The translations under genes were made by a program, and so were the position numbers. This document shows positions 54,594-63,582 of a stretch of 64,000 nucleotides of DNA, in pieces; the stretch's first letter is position 1, and each line of letters opens with the position of its first letter. The stretch comes from Propionispora sp. 2/2-37 (GTDB lineage: Bacteria; Bacillota; Negativicutes; Propionisporales; Propionisporaceae), in NCBI RefSeq assembly GCF_001298735.1, contig NZ_CYSP01000006.1, forward strand, positions 124,001 through 188,000, given 5' to 3'. The notes beneath the pieces were generated by a model. That model was not told where the DNA came from and made no database searches. It saw nothing but the letters and a program-made list of their open reading frames with translations.

Positions 54594-54868
54594 TTAATTT
54601 GGATCGTCTTTTGACTGCAAGGAGGAGTTATATAAACCGTTAAGTACGGCATCTCTGTGATATTTGTCAAAAGTACTGGATATGCCGGGAGGCAGCAGCA
54701 AGTCAAAGTTGAACTCAAATGTTTTGCTGGCATATGTTTCGACGAAGTTTTTCATACGGCCGCCGACATAATCAATAAGTTGCTCGTCTGTTGTCACTCG
54801 CCTGAATAGGCCCGGATAAGTTGATGAATGCCTTCCGTAATTTGCTGTTTTTGGGCAGGAAAAGGCAC
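54594..54868 (-). pseudogene. Small gene with internal frameshift, or overlapping pair
   Basis: A GTG at 54868 with AGGAGG nine bases ahead gives MPFPAQKQQITEGIHQLIRA and stops at 54794; another frame beginning with GTG at 54797 (sharing GTGA with that stop) gives TTDEQLIDYVGGRMKNFVET and 67 residues in all. The two parts read well as one protein of about 90 residues, so I call a frameshift; a translationally coupled pair is the alternative. A longer frame from 54905 has no ribosome site. Confidence 0.5.
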
Positions 54869-55127
54869 GACTAGCATCCTCCTTATGTACGGAATGGTTA
54901 TCCATAAATTTTAAGTATTATTATAGGTTATAATCATAGAATCAAGTTTGTAATTATCTGTTACAAATATTTTTATAAAACTACTTGCTATTTAATGTTA
55001 TGTGTGCTAAAATATCACTTGTGGTTGACAAGCTGCCAACTGAAAACGGTGACATAATCCTGAAGATTTCTTTATATGTTGGAAGTTTTTTGCAAGAATT
55101 GACGGTTTGGTGACTACAGATGCTAAT

Positions 55128-55213
55128 GCGGTCGTGGCGGAACGGCAGACGCGCTAGCCTCAGGAGCTAGTGGGGGCAACCTCGTGGTGGTTCAAATCCA
55201 CTCGACCGCACCA
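55128..55213 (+). tRNA. tRNA-Leu, anticodon CAG
   Basis: 86 bases including the encoded CCA end. Acceptor GCGGTCG pairs with CGACCGC; the anticodon stem CTAGC/GCTAG encloses loop CTCAGGA (anticodon CAG); a class-II variable arm and GGTTCAAATCC T-arm are present. Confidence 0.97.
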
Positions 55214-55236
55214 AAACTAATATGAATGCTATAAGA

Positions 55237-55322
55237 GCGGTAGTGGCGGAATGGCAGACGCACTAGCTTGAGGGGCTAGCGGGGGCAACCTCGTGCTGGT
55301 TCAAATCCAGTCTACCGCACCA
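55237..55322 (+). tRNA. tRNA-Leu, anticodon GAG
   Basis: 86 bases with CCA, closely similar to the preceding tRNA. Acceptor GCGGTAG/CTACCGC; anticodon loop TTGAGGG gives GAG. Compensating stem differences indicate an intact second leucine tRNA, co-transcribed 23 bases downstream. Confidence 0.97.
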
Positions 55323-55345
55323 TTATCGCGTAATTTAGATTTTCG

Positions 55346-55370
55346 AGGATTCTCTTGGGAATCTTTTTTT
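55346..55370 (+). terminator. Probable terminator of the tRNA pair
   Basis: Short stem GATTC/GAATC (55348-55352 with 55359-55363) followed by a run of seven T. Weak stem but a good T-tract. Confidence 0.55.
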
Positions 55371-55534
55371 ATTTATTGGATTGTTTAAAAGTCAAGGCTA
55401 GTTGCGTTTTACTAGTCTGTTCTCGATAAAGGAAGGTTTTCTTGCCATAAATACATCCGATGTGGATTTTACGCATAAAATTTAGTCTTTTTATGTATAA
55501 ATAGAAATATATGCCACAATCATGGAGGTGTATT

Positions 55535-56788
55535 ATGGATTCCAAAACCATAGTCAGTGAAACGATCGCCAATTATGAACAATTTGTCAATCCGGCCATT
55601 GCCAGGCTATTTCGGTTTATGGGGCTAGCAACTGTGGAATACCGGGCAGAAGGTTATCTGATTGAAGATATTGACGGGCATCAATATATTGACTGTCTGG
55701 GGGGGTATGGCGTTTTTAGTTTGGGTCACCGGCACCCTAAAGTAGTTGAGTCGGTTAAGAGGCAGTTAGACCGTATGCCACTTTCCGGCAAGGTGTTATT
55801 TAATCAAACAATGGGCGAATTGGCTGCTGTATTAAGTGAGATCACTCCCGGAAATCTGCAATACAGCTTTTTGGTTAATAGTGGTACGGAGGCGGTAGAG
55901 GGTGCATTGAAACTTGCCAGACTGCATACAGGACGGGAAGAGTTTGTTTCTACGGTTAATGCTTTTCATGGAAAAACTTTCGGTGCATTAAGTGCGACTG
56001 GACGGGATTTGTTCTGCGATCCTTTCAGGCCGTTGTTGGACGGATTTAGGCATGTGCCCTATGGCGATATCCATGCTATGGAAGAAACGATGAACGAGCG
56101 GGTTGCGGCAGTGATTGTCGAGCCTATCCAGGGTGAGGGAGGCATTGTGGTACCGCCGGAGGGATATTTGGCGGCTGTACGGAGCTTGTGCGACCAGTAT
56201 GGGTCACTACTGATCTGTGATGAAGTGCAGACAGGGCTGGGGAGAACGGGGAAAATGTTTGCTGTCGAGCATTTTAATGTGGTCCCGGATATTATGACTT
56301 TGGCTAAAGCCCTGGGCGGAGGCGTGATGCCGGTGGGAGCCTTTATTGCCAGGCCGGCTGTTTGGGACAAATATATTGTCAGTCCCTTTTTACATACTTC
56401 GACGTTTGGCGGCAACCCATTGGCTTGTGCAGCGGCTTTAGCCGCTGTCCGGGTAATACAGGAAGAAGATTTGCCGGGGCAGGCAGCGGCGACAGGCAAG
56501 TATTTTGTCAGTTGCCTGGAGCAAGTCAGAAAAGCGTATCCCGATGTTATAGAGGAGGTACGCGGCAGAGGGCTAATGATCGGAATTGCGCTTACGAAAG
56601 AGGGTGCTGGCGGGGTAATGATGTCCGAGCTGATAACACGGGGGGTTCTAGTGGCCTATACTCTGAATAATCCCAAGGTTATTCGTCTGGAGCCGCCGTT
56701 GACTATTCCTGTTGTCGCAGTTGATCAGATTGTTCATGCCATTGGCGAATCGGCACAAATAGCGCATAGTATGATCGACGATTTATAG
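55535..56788 (+). CDS. Class-III aminotransferase, putrescine/ornithine-type
   Basis: PLP enzyme of 417 residues. It shows YIDCLGGYGVFSLGHRHP, NSGTEAVEGALKLAR (cofactor phosphate loop), CDEVQTGLGRTG (PLP Asp) and LAKALGGG (Schiff-base Lys near residue 265), finishing in the class-III domain. The N-terminus with FRFMGLATVEYRAEG is like putrescine aminotransferase PatA, which makes 4-aminobutanal, but ornithine or acetylornithine use cannot be excluded. ATG at 55535 follows GGAGGTG. It forms an operon with the START-like gene 13 bases downstream. Confidence 0.9.
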   Translation: MDSKTIVSETIANYEQFVNPAIARLFRFMGLATVEYRAEGYLIEDIDGHQYIDCLGGYGVFSLGHRHPKVVESVKRQLDRMPLSGKVLFNQTMGELAAVLSEITPGNLQYSFLVNSGTEAVEGALKLARLHTGREEFVSTVNAFHGKTFGALSATGRDLFCDPFRPLLDGFRHVPYGDIHAMEETMNERVAAVIVEPIQGEGGIVVPPEGYLAAVRSLCDQYGSLLICDEVQTGLGRTGKMFAVEHFNVVPDIMTLAKALGGGVMPVGAFIARPAVWDKYIVSPFLHTSTFGGNPLACAAALAAVRVIQEEDLPGQAAATGKYFVSCLEQVRKAYPDVIEEVRGRGLMIGIALTKEGAGGVMMSELITRGVLVAYTLNNPKVIRLEPPLTIPVVAVDQIVHAIGESAQIAHSMIDDL

Positions 56789-56801
56789 AGGAGGGATAAA
56801 C

Positions 56802-57242
56802 ATGCCTTACGTAGAAGTGGCTCTGGCGGTTGATTGTGAACGGAAAAGCATATATCCGATTCTAAAAGAAATGGAAAAATATCCTGAATTTATGCCCGAT
56901 TTAGAGAGTGTTAGCATAGTGGAACGTGATGGCAACACTACAGTTAGTCAATGGGTGTCCAATGTGGACGGGCGTATCATTAAGTGGACGGAAAAGGATA
57001 CGTTTGATGATCAAAATATGCATATTGCTTACCGGCAAATTACAGGTGATTTAAAGAAATTTGCTGGAGAGTGGATTCTGACTCCAATGGATGGTGGCGG
57101 TACGGAAATTAAACTGACAGTTGATTTTGAATTTGGGGTACCGATGATTGCCGGCCTGCTGAATCCTATTCTTAAAAAAAAGGTCAAAGCTAACAGTATG
57201 AATATGCTGCGTCATATTAAGGAAAAAATGGAAAAAATATGA
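56802..57242 (+). CDS. START/SRPBCC-family lipid-binding-like protein (COQ10-type)
   Basis: A 146-residue soluble protein with the polyketide-cyclase/COQ10 fold pattern (KSIYPILKEMEKYPEFMPDL, GRIIKWTEKDTFD, GGGTEIKLTVDFEFGVPMIA). Members hold hydrophobic ligands such as quinones or isoprenoids. The role here is unknown. It follows the aminotransferase closely and precedes htpX by about 120 bases. Confidence 0.8.
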   Translation: MPYVEVALAVDCERKSIYPILKEMEKYPEFMPDLESVSIVERDGNTTVSQWVSNVDGRIIKWTEKDTFDDQNMHIAYRQITGDLKKFAGEWILTPMDGGGTEIKLTVDFEFGVPMIAGLLNPILKKKVKANSMNMLRHIKEKMEKI

Positions 57243-57360
57243 AATTGGGCTATTGTTAATTTTTATTAAATTACATATAATTATAATACATGCCTCAGGG
57301 AGTAGGATTATGGCGAACGGTATCAGTAGTCTCATGTAAATTAACGCTCGGGGGTTTAGT

Positions 57361-58233
57361 ATGAATAGGCTGAGAACAACTGTTTTGCTTGCCGGTCTGA
57401 CAGGCCTTTTACTGGGAATTGGCAGCCTTTTGGGCGGCAGTAAGGGCATGACGGTCATGTTTGTTCTATCCATGCTGGCTAATTTTGTAAGCTATTGGTT
57501 TAGTGACAAAATTGTGCTCACTATGTATGGTGCTCAAGAAGCCAGCATTAAAACAAATCCTGATTTGATCCGCATAGTGTCTTTGCTGGCGCAAAAAGCC
57601 AAGATAGCCATGCCTAAAGTATATATTATTCAAACGGAAGTTCCCAATGCTTTTGCCACCGGGCGCAATCCCCGGCAGGCGGCTGTGGCTGTTACGGCCG
57701 GGCTGATGCGGCTGGTTGACCGCGAGGAACTGGAAGCTGTAGTTGCCCATGAGCTTGCCCATATCAAGAACAGAGATACATTGATAAGCGGTATGGTAGC
57801 CAGTATAGCCGGTGTGATTACGATGCTGGCTCACCTTGTTCGCTGGACGGTATTTTGGAGAACCGGACACGGGAATGATGAAAATAATTCTATCAGAGGA
57901 ATTCTGGAAGCTGTATGCCTGGTCATACTGGCTCCGTTAGCGGCAGGTATCATTCAACTGGGAGTTTCCCGTTCGCGGGAGTATCTGGCTGATGAGACCG
58001 GTGCGGGTATATCCGGCAAGCCGCTAGTACTAGCCAGGGCACTGGAAACAATTGAACGATACGCAGCGCAAAAGGTTATGCCGGAGGCTACGCCACCGAC
58101 ATCGCATATGTTTATTGTTAATCCGTTTATCAGTGGTACAGACAGTTGGATCATGAATCTTTTTAGTACACATCCTGGCACACAGGAACGAGTCAAGCGG
58201 TTGAAGGCGATGGCTGAAAATATGAGATGCTAG
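57361..58233 (+). CDS. htpX: Membrane zinc protease HtpX
   Basis: M48 metalloprotease of 290 residues that degrades misfolded membrane proteins. Two N-terminal transmembrane helices, the zinc site VVAHELAHIKNRD near residue 130, two further helices and SREYLADETGA (third zinc ligand Glu) are visible. No heat-shock promoter motif is recognisable. Confidence 0.95.
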   Translation: MNRLRTTVLLAGLTGLLLGIGSLLGGSKGMTVMFVLSMLANFVSYWFSDKIVLTMYGAQEASIKTNPDLIRIVSLLAQKAKIAMPKVYIIQTEVPNAFATGRNPRQAAVAVTAGLMRLVDREELEAVVAHELAHIKNRDTLISGMVASIAGVITMLAHLVRWTVFWRTGHGNDENNSIRGILEAVCLVILAPLAAGIIQLGVSRSREYLADETGAGISGKPLVLARALETIERYAAQKVMPEATPPTSHMFIVNPFISGTDSWIMNLFSTHPGTQERVKRLKAMAENMRC

Positions 58234-58236
58234 GTT

Positions 58237-58270
58237 GAATCCACTGGACAAGCTTCAGTGGATTCTTTTT
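58237..58270 (+). terminator. Terminator after htpX
   Basis: Perfect 10-base stem (58237-58246 with 58256-58265) followed by T5. Confidence 0.9.
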
Positions 58271-58425
58271 GGTGAAAATGATCATTTTTTTGGATATAGG
58301 ACTGTATGAAGTGATTTGAGCTGATAATCTTTGACAAGAGCCTATTATCTCCACTATAATGATAAAGTAGAATATTAAGTCTTATAAGGCATACACTGAT
58401 CCTATGACAGACAGGAGGGATACGT

Positions 58426-59499
58426 TTGGAAGATAACACAACAGGTTGGTTAAAACAAATGGCAGAGACTCCAGGCGTTTCAGGATTTGAACACCGCGTT
58501 AAAGAATTGTTGAAAAAACGGCTGCACGGTATAGCGGAAGTTTCCTATGATAAAATAGGCAGTATCATTTTTAAGAAACAGGGAACAAACCATATGCCCA
58601 AGATCATGCTGGCCGGTCACATGGACGAAATTGGTTTTATGGTTAAAAACATTACCAAGGAAGGTTTTTTGAAATTTAGCACACTGGGTGGCTGGTGGGA
58701 GCAAGTCATGTTGGGACAAAGGGTTACCGTGCTTACCTCCAGGGGGGACATACCCGGAGTAATTGGCAGCAAACCGCCGCATATATTGACTCCGGAAGAA
58801 CGGAAAAAAATTGTACCCAAAAAAGAAATGTATATTGATATTGGTGCATCCAGCGAAGAAGAAGCCAGGGAATTTGGCGTGCGACCAGGCGATGCTGTTG
58901 TCCCGTACAGTGAATTTACTGTAATGAAAAATCCCCGTCTCTTGATGGCAAAAGCGTGGGATAACCGGATCGGTTGCGCGATTATTGCCGATGTGATGGC
59001 GGCACTGCAGCAGGAAATACATCCCAATACAGTGTATGGCGTGGGGACGGTACAGGAAGAGGTTGGCTTACGGGGAGCAAAAACCAGCGCGGGAGTGATT
59101 GATCCGGATATTGCTTTTGCCGTCGATACCTGTGTTGCCGGAGATACTCCGGGAGTGACGACCGACCAGGCGGCCAGTAAGCTTGGCAAGGGAGTAGCTA
59201 TCTGTATCTATGATGCAAGTATGATTCCTCATACCAAGCTGCGTGATTTTGTTATTGAAACGGCTGAGCAGAATCATATTCCCTATCAGTTGGAATTTAC
59301 GGAAGGCGGCGGTACGGATGCAGGGCGGATACATATTCACGGACAGGGAGTGCCCAGCCTGGTATTGAGCATCCCCACCCGCTATTTACACAGCCATCAC
59401 AGCATCATTCATCGTGACGACTATGAAGCGGCCGTAGATTTGCTAATTGCTGTGCTAAAACGGTTAGATGACAAACAATATAGGGATTTGGTGATGTAA
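58426..59499 (+). CDS. M42 family aminopeptidase (FrvX/PepA-like)
   Basis: Cytosolic cobalt/zinc aminopeptidase forming a large tetrahedral complex, 357 residues. Metal ligands: GHMDEIGFMV (His), KAWDNRIGC (bridging Asp), EEVGLRG (catalytic and metal Glu), FAVDTCVAGDTPG (Asp) and the C-terminal HSHHSIIHRDD (His). It digests peptides and could act on peptides imported by the Opp systems. The start is TTG, with AGGAGGG nine bases ahead. Its stop abuts the start of the carbonic anhydrase gene. Confidence 0.94.
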   Translation: MEDNTTGWLKQMAETPGVSGFEHRVKELLKKRLHGIAEVSYDKIGSIIFKKQGTNHMPKIMLAGHMDEIGFMVKNITKEGFLKFSTLGGWWEQVMLGQRVTVLTSRGDIPGVIGSKPPHILTPEERKKIVPKKEMYIDIGASSEEEAREFGVRPGDAVVPYSEFTVMKNPRLLMAKAWDNRIGCAIIADVMAALQQEIHPNTVYGVGTVQEEVGLRGAKTSAGVIDPDIAFAVDTCVAGDTPGVTTDQAASKLGKGVAICIYDASMIPHTKLRDFVIETAEQNHIPYQLEFTEGGGTDAGRIHIHGQGVPSLVLSIPTRYLHSHHSIIHRDDYEAAVDLLIAVLKRLDDKQYRDLVM

Positions 59500-60012
59500 A
59501 TGGCGAATCGTCCGTTAATTACAGTTAAGGGTGTTTCCCCGCAGGTGGACGATAGTGTATTTCTTGCACAGGGAGCTTGGGTCATCGGGAATGTGAGTAT
59601 TGGTGAAAAGTCAAATATCTGGTATAATACCGTTTTGCGGGGAGACATGCACCCCATCCGTATCGGTAAGTATACCAATATTCAGGACAATTGTACGGTA
59701 CATGTTATGCATGATCATCCGGCCGTTATCGGAGATTATGTTACCGTGGGACATAATGCGGTTATTCACGGCTGTACGGTTGCTGATAATTGTCTTATTG
59801 GTATGGGGGCAATTTTGCTGAGTTATTGTGAGATCGGCGAAAATTGTATTATTGGTGCGGGGTCTCTGGTTACTGAGCATAAAAAAATACCACCTAATTC
59901 GCTGGTGTTGGGATCACCCGGCAGAGTTGTACGTATGCTGACTGAGGAGGAAGTAGCAGCTATCCGCCAGTCTGCGCTGGATTATTACAAAGAAGCACAG
60001 AGTTATCTTTAA
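59500..60012 (+). CDS. Gamma-class carbonic anhydrase-like protein
   Basis: Trimeric left-handed beta-helix protein of 170 residues. Three-residue zinc site: the His in TVHVMHDHPAVIGD and the pair in TVGHNAVIHGCTV (GHN...HGC). Similar proteins (YrdA/PaaY) may be true carbonic anhydrases or thioesterase-like; the sequence alone does not decide. It starts immediately after the M42 stop codon, so translation is coupled. Confidence 0.88.
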   Translation: MANRPLITVKGVSPQVDDSVFLAQGAWVIGNVSIGEKSNIWYNTVLRGDMHPIRIGKYTNIQDNCTVHVMHDHPAVIGDYVTVGHNAVIHGCTVADNCLIGMGAILLSYCEIGENCIIGAGSLVTEHKKIPPNSLVLGSPGRVVRMLTEEEVAAIRQSALDYYKEAQSYL

Positions 60013-60039
60013 TCAAAATAACAGGAGGGACTAATTTAT

Positions 60040-60456
60040 ATGGTAGAAAACAGTTTAGTATTATTAAAACCGGATGCAGTAGAAAGAGCTATCACTGGCG
60101 AAATTATCGCCCGTTTCGAGCGTCGTGGATTGAAAATTGCAGCTATGAAGATGATGAAGCTTTCGCGGGAACAGGCTGGTGCGCATTATGAGGAACATCA
60201 AAATAAACCTTTTTTTGCAGGCTTGGTCGACTTCATTACATCCGGTCCGGTTATAGCTATGATTGTACGTGGAGAAAACGCGGTGAAAATGGTGCGTGCT
60301 ATGATGGGTACCACCAATCCTTTAGATTCGGCTCCGGGAACCATACGGGGTGATTATGCTACCGTTATGTCGCATAATGTGATTCATGGTTCAGATAGTC
60401 CGGTCAATGCGGAACGGGAAATTAATATTTTTTTTAAGGAACATGAAATTTTTTAA
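60040..60456 (+). CDS. ndk: Nucleoside diphosphate kinase
   Basis: Transfers the gamma-phosphate among NTPs and NDPs, 138 residues. [17 protein letters not shown] starts the fold; [16 protein letters not shown] contains the active-site His near residue 116. GGAGGG lies eight bases ahead. Confidence 0.96.
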   Translation: MVENSLVLLKPDAVERAITGEIIARFERRGLKIAAMKMMKLSREQAGAHYEEHQNKPFFAGLVDFITSGPVIAMIVRGENAVKMVRAMMGTTNPLDSAPGTIRGDYATVMSHNVIHGSDSPVNAEREINIFFKEHEIF

Positions 60457-60471
60457 TGGGAGTGGGCTGCC

Positions 60472-60975
60472 TTGAAGGTATATACCAAAACAGGTGATAA
60501 AGGTACGACCGCTTTGTTGACCGGCGAACGGGTAGAAAAAGACTGCTTGCGGGTAGAAGCCTATGGTTCCGTAGATGAAGTGAATTCGGCATTGGGCCTG
60601 GCAAGAGCTACCTGCTGCCAGCAGCAGGTGCGTGACGTTGTGTATGAATTGCAGAAAATCTTAATGCCAGTTATGGCTGATCTTGCCAGTACTCAAGAGA
60701 CCGATTTTGTTTCTTTGGATCATATTGTCTATATGGAGAAAACGATTGACAAGCTGGAGGAAGAACTGCCGCCGTTAAAGGCATTTCTAATCCCGGGGGA
60801 TACGCCCGGTGCGGCTGCATTGGATATGGCCCGAACAGTTACCAGGCGCGCGGAGCGCAATGTTCTACGCCTGGCTAGGCAAGAACGGATTAGTGAACAC
60901 GTCCCGGTATTGTTAAACCGCTTGTCTGACTTATGTTTTATACTTATCAGGGCAGAATCCCGGTTATCCAAATGA
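60472..60975 (+). CDS. Cob(I)alamin adenosyltransferase, PduO type (copy 2)
   Basis: A 167-residue PduO-type enzyme starting MKVYTKTGDKGTTALLTGERV, with MARTVTRRAERNVLRLARQ near residue 125 and NRLSDLCFILIRAES at the end. Compared with the copy at 17319-17840 it is similar in length but differs at many positions, so they are paralogues, not a recent duplication. The start is TTG, with GGGAG eight bases ahead. It lies 16 bases after ndk. Confidence 0.9.
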   Translation: MKVYTKTGDKGTTALLTGERVEKDCLRVEAYGSVDEVNSALGLARATCCQQQVRDVVYELQKILMPVMADLASTQETDFVSLDHIVYMEKTIDKLEEELPPLKAFLIPGDTPGAAALDMARTVTRRAERNVLRLARQERISEHVPVLLNRLSDLCFILIRAESRLSK

Positions 60976-61074
60976 AAATTTATTGCCATGCCGGCAGGCT
61001 GTGGCACAAAGTATGCAAATTCATCATACAATGTAAAAAACGATGTGTAGGCAACCAATTAGGAGGCGAGTGTG

Positions 61075-61155
61075 GTGAAATTGCTGAAAGTATATATTAT
61101 GTCCGTACCGGCACCATTGCGTAAAATTGTACGGCTGTTTTGTAAACCCTCATAG
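61075..61155 (+). CDS. 26-residue basic peptide, possible SpoVM
   Basis: GTG at 61075 preceded by AGGAGG at 61061-61066 gives MKLLKVYIMSVPAPLRKIVRLFCKPS in two readable parts of 26 residues; a second GTG at 61072 adds one residue. With a three-residue offset, VPAPLRKIVRLF aligns with LPKFLGGIVRAM of Bacillus SpoVM, including the key Pro and the IVR motif; SpoVM is also 26 residues long and amphipathic. A terminator at 61173 follows. It would mark the forespore surface during coat assembly. This is a candidate, not a firm call. Confidence 0.5.
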   Translation: MKLLKVYIMSVPAPLRKIVRLFCKPS

Positions 61156-61172
61156 GTTTTTATATCCACGAT

Positions 61173-61206
61173 ACCGCCTTAATCAATAGGGCGGTTATTT
61201 ATTTTG
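61173..61206 (+). terminator. Terminator after the small peptide gene
   Basis: ACCGCC (61173-61178) pairs with GGCGGT (61190-61195), followed by TATTTATTTTG. The rest of the gap up to 61321 shows only the ribosome site (AAGGGGGG) of the next gene. Confidence 0.75.
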
Positions 61207-61321
61207 TTCCTCCCGAATAAATTAAAAAGAAGGATAATTTTCTATAAATAGAGAATAAAAAAAAAATTCGATCAATTTTTCTTTTGTTTCAGGAACTGCC
61301 AATCTGTTAAGGGGGGTCGTT

Positions 61322-63400
61322 ATGAAGGAGTATGCAGGTGATAAAATCCGGAATATAGGAATTGTTGCTCACGGCAGCGCCGGAAAGACGTCGTTGCTGG
61401 AGGCACTGCTGTTCACTGCAGGTGCTGTAAAACGCCTAGGACGTGTTGATGACGGCAGTACAACAACTGATTTTGAACCGGAAGAAATAAAACGTAAAGT
61501 TACTATTGGTGCTGCGCTGGCGCCGTGTGAATGGAAAGACCATAAAATCAATTTTTTAGATACGCCGGGATATGCCGATTTTGTGTCTGAAGTAAAAGGC
61601 GGTTTACGGGCAGTTGACAGTGCACTAGTAGTTGTATGTGCCGTATCGGGAGTGGAAGTCGAAACCGAAAAAGTATGGCAGTATGCCGAAAATTTGAAAA
61701 TGCCGCGCATGTTGTTTGTTAATAAAATGGACAGGGAAAATGCGGATTTTTTCGGTACTGTCGAGCAAATACAGGGAAAATTCGGCAAGCGGGCCATTCC
61801 CATTGAAATACCTATCGGTGCTCAGGAGGAGTTTTCTGGTGTGGTTAATTTACTGACGATGAAAGCGGTGCTTACGCAGGGGACTCAGGAAGTAGAGAGC
61901 GCTATCCCGGAGAGCATGCTGCCGCAGGCTGAGGCAGCCCGGCAAGAACTGCTGGATATGGCAGCTGAAGCCGATGATGATTTATTGGAAAAATACCTGG
62001 AAGGAGAGGAACTAAGTACGGCGGAAATTGCGGGGGGATTGTTGAACGGAATATCCCGGGCTGAACTTTTTCCGATACTGTGCGGTTCAGCTTATAAAAA
62101 CGTTGCTTTGCCGCTGCTTCTGGATGCTGCGGTCCATTATCTGCCCCCTGCTGTTAAAAAAAACGTCATAGGATATCATCCGTTAACGCAGGAGGTGTTG
62201 GAACGAAAAGCAAATGATGCATTTTCGGCCATGGTTTTTAAAACCACTGCCGATCCTTTTGTCGGAAGGCTTAGCTATATCCGGGTATTTTCCGGTATGC
62301 TAAAACCGGACAGTTCGGTTTATAATGCGAGTAAAGGAAAGGTAGAACGTATCGGTAACCTGTTTACTTTGCGGGGGAAGCAGCAGGAAACTGTTCCGGT
62401 CCTGCGGGCGGGAGATATTGGTGTTGTGGCCAAATTGCAGGATACTGCGACGGGAGATTCTTTGTGTGATAAAGACAGACCGATTGTTTTTTTACCGATA
62501 GATTATCCTAAGCCTATGTTCTCCATGCGTCTGGAGGCCAGGAACCGCAACGATGAAGACAAAATCGGGAGCGCTTTGCAGCGCCTTTTGGATGAAGATC
62601 CCACCTTGGTGATGCATAAGGAGACAGAGCCGCCCCAGCTTGTAATCAGCGGTATGGGAGAACTGCATATTGATATCATGGTTGAACGCCTGAAACGGAA
62701 ATTTGGTGTGGATGTATTGCTGAGTCAGCCCAAAATCCCTTACCGTGAAACGATCAGGAGCGCTGTTAAGATAGAGGGAAAACATAAAAAACAAAGTGGC
62801 GGACATGGACAATACGGGCATGTCTGGCTGCAAATTGAACCACTGGAGCCGGGGGCGGGGTTTGTATTTCAGGATTCAATTTTTGGCGGTGCTGTGCCAC
62901 GCCAGTATATTCCGGCAGTGGAAAAGGGTGTGCGTGAAGCCCTGGCTGGTGGAGTTTTGGCCGGTTTTCCTATTGTTGATGTAAAGGTTACGTTGACAGA
63001 TGGGTCTTATCACACGGTAGATTCATCGGAAATGGCATTTAAAATAGCCAGTGGTTTAGCTTTGCGCAAGGGAGTGCTACAAGCCAAACCGGTCCTGTTA
63101 GAACCGATTTGCAATATAGAGGTTGAAATTCCGGAGCAATTGATGGGTGATATCATCGGTGACTTGAACGGCAAGCGGGGCCGGATACTGGGAATGGAGA
63201 ACGTGGGGGCCGGGATCGGTGTGGTTAGAGCGCAAGCACCCCTGGCAGAGGTGTTCCGTTATGCCTTGGATTTGCGTTCACTTACCCAGGGACGGGGCTG
63301 CTTTGACATGAAGTTTTCACATTATGAAGAAGTTCCGCAGCGGATTGCCGATGCAGTGATTGCCGGTGCGAAAAAAGATAAAATGGTTGATGAGATGTAA
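61322..63400 (+). CDS. Elongation factor G-like GTPase (FusA2 type)
   Basis: A 692-residue translational GTPase. G1 is AHGSAGKTS, where canonical EF-G has AHIDAGKTT; G3 DTPGYADF, G4 NKMD and domains II-V with FPIVDVKVTLTDGSYH and RGRILGME are intact. This variant is the EF-G2 paralogue common in Clostridia and Negativicutes, whose role is less well known than EF-G. Lying apart from the rpsL-rpsG-fusA-tuf cluster supports the paralogue call. ATG at 61321/61322 follows AAGGGGGG. Confidence 0.93.
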   Translation: MKEYAGDKIRNIGIVAHGSAGKTSLLEALLFTAGAVKRLGRVDDGSTTTDFEPEEIKRKVTIGAALAPCEWKDHKINFLDTPGYADFVSEVKGGLRAVDSALVVVCAVSGVEVETEKVWQYAENLKMPRMLFVNKMDRENADFFGTVEQIQGKFGKRAIPIEIPIGAQEEFSGVVNLLTMKAVLTQGTQEVESAIPESMLPQAEAARQELLDMAAEADDDLLEKYLEGEELSTAEIAGGLLNGISRAELFPILCGSAYKNVALPLLLDAAVHYLPPAVKKNVIGYHPLTQEVLERKANDAFSAMVFKTTADPFVGRLSYIRVFSGMLKPDSSVYNASKGKVERIGNLFTLRGKQQETVPVLRAGDIGVVAKLQDTATGDSLCDKDRPIVFLPIDYPKPMFSMRLEARNRNDEDKIGSALQRLLDEDPTLVMHKETEPPQLVISGMGELHIDIMVERLKRKFGVDVLLSQPKIPYRETIRSAVKIEGKHKKQSGGHGQYGHVWLQIEPLEPGAGFVFQDSIFGGAVPRQYIPAVEKGVREALAGGVLAGFPIVDVKVTLTDGSYHTVDSSEMAFKIASGLALRKGVLQAKPVLLEPICNIEVEIPEQLMGDIIGDLNGKRGRILGMENVGAGIGVVRAQAPLAEVFRYALDLRSLTQGRGCFDMKFSHYEEVPQRIADAVIAGAKKDKMVDEM

Positions 63401-63427
63401 AAAAGAGGGCTAATATGCCCTCTTTTT
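63400..63427 (+). terminator. Terminator after the EF-G-like gene
   Basis: Perfect 11-base stem (63400-63410 with 63417-63427) with T5 inside the right arm, immediately after the stop codon. Confidence 0.9.
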
Positions 63428-63582
63428 GTTTAGAGACAACTGTGGCTGGTCATTATTTTGTCATAGTTCTGAAGTATGCTTTAATGGGGACCGGGTATAA
63501 TGTTTTACTGTTCAATGCAAAAAAGGAATTTATTTCCATTTATCGAATATGTGTAAAAAAATGGAAATAAGGAGCTCCATAG

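Noticed and set aside
55128-55322. tRNA-Leu pair as an integration site of a mobile element
   Set aside because: No integrase, no repeated tRNA 3' end nearby and no change in gene content that would mark an island boundary.
60933-61124. 63-codon frame overlapping the end of the second PduO gene
   Set aside because: No ribosome site and overlaps both pduO and the better supported 26-residue frame in another phase.
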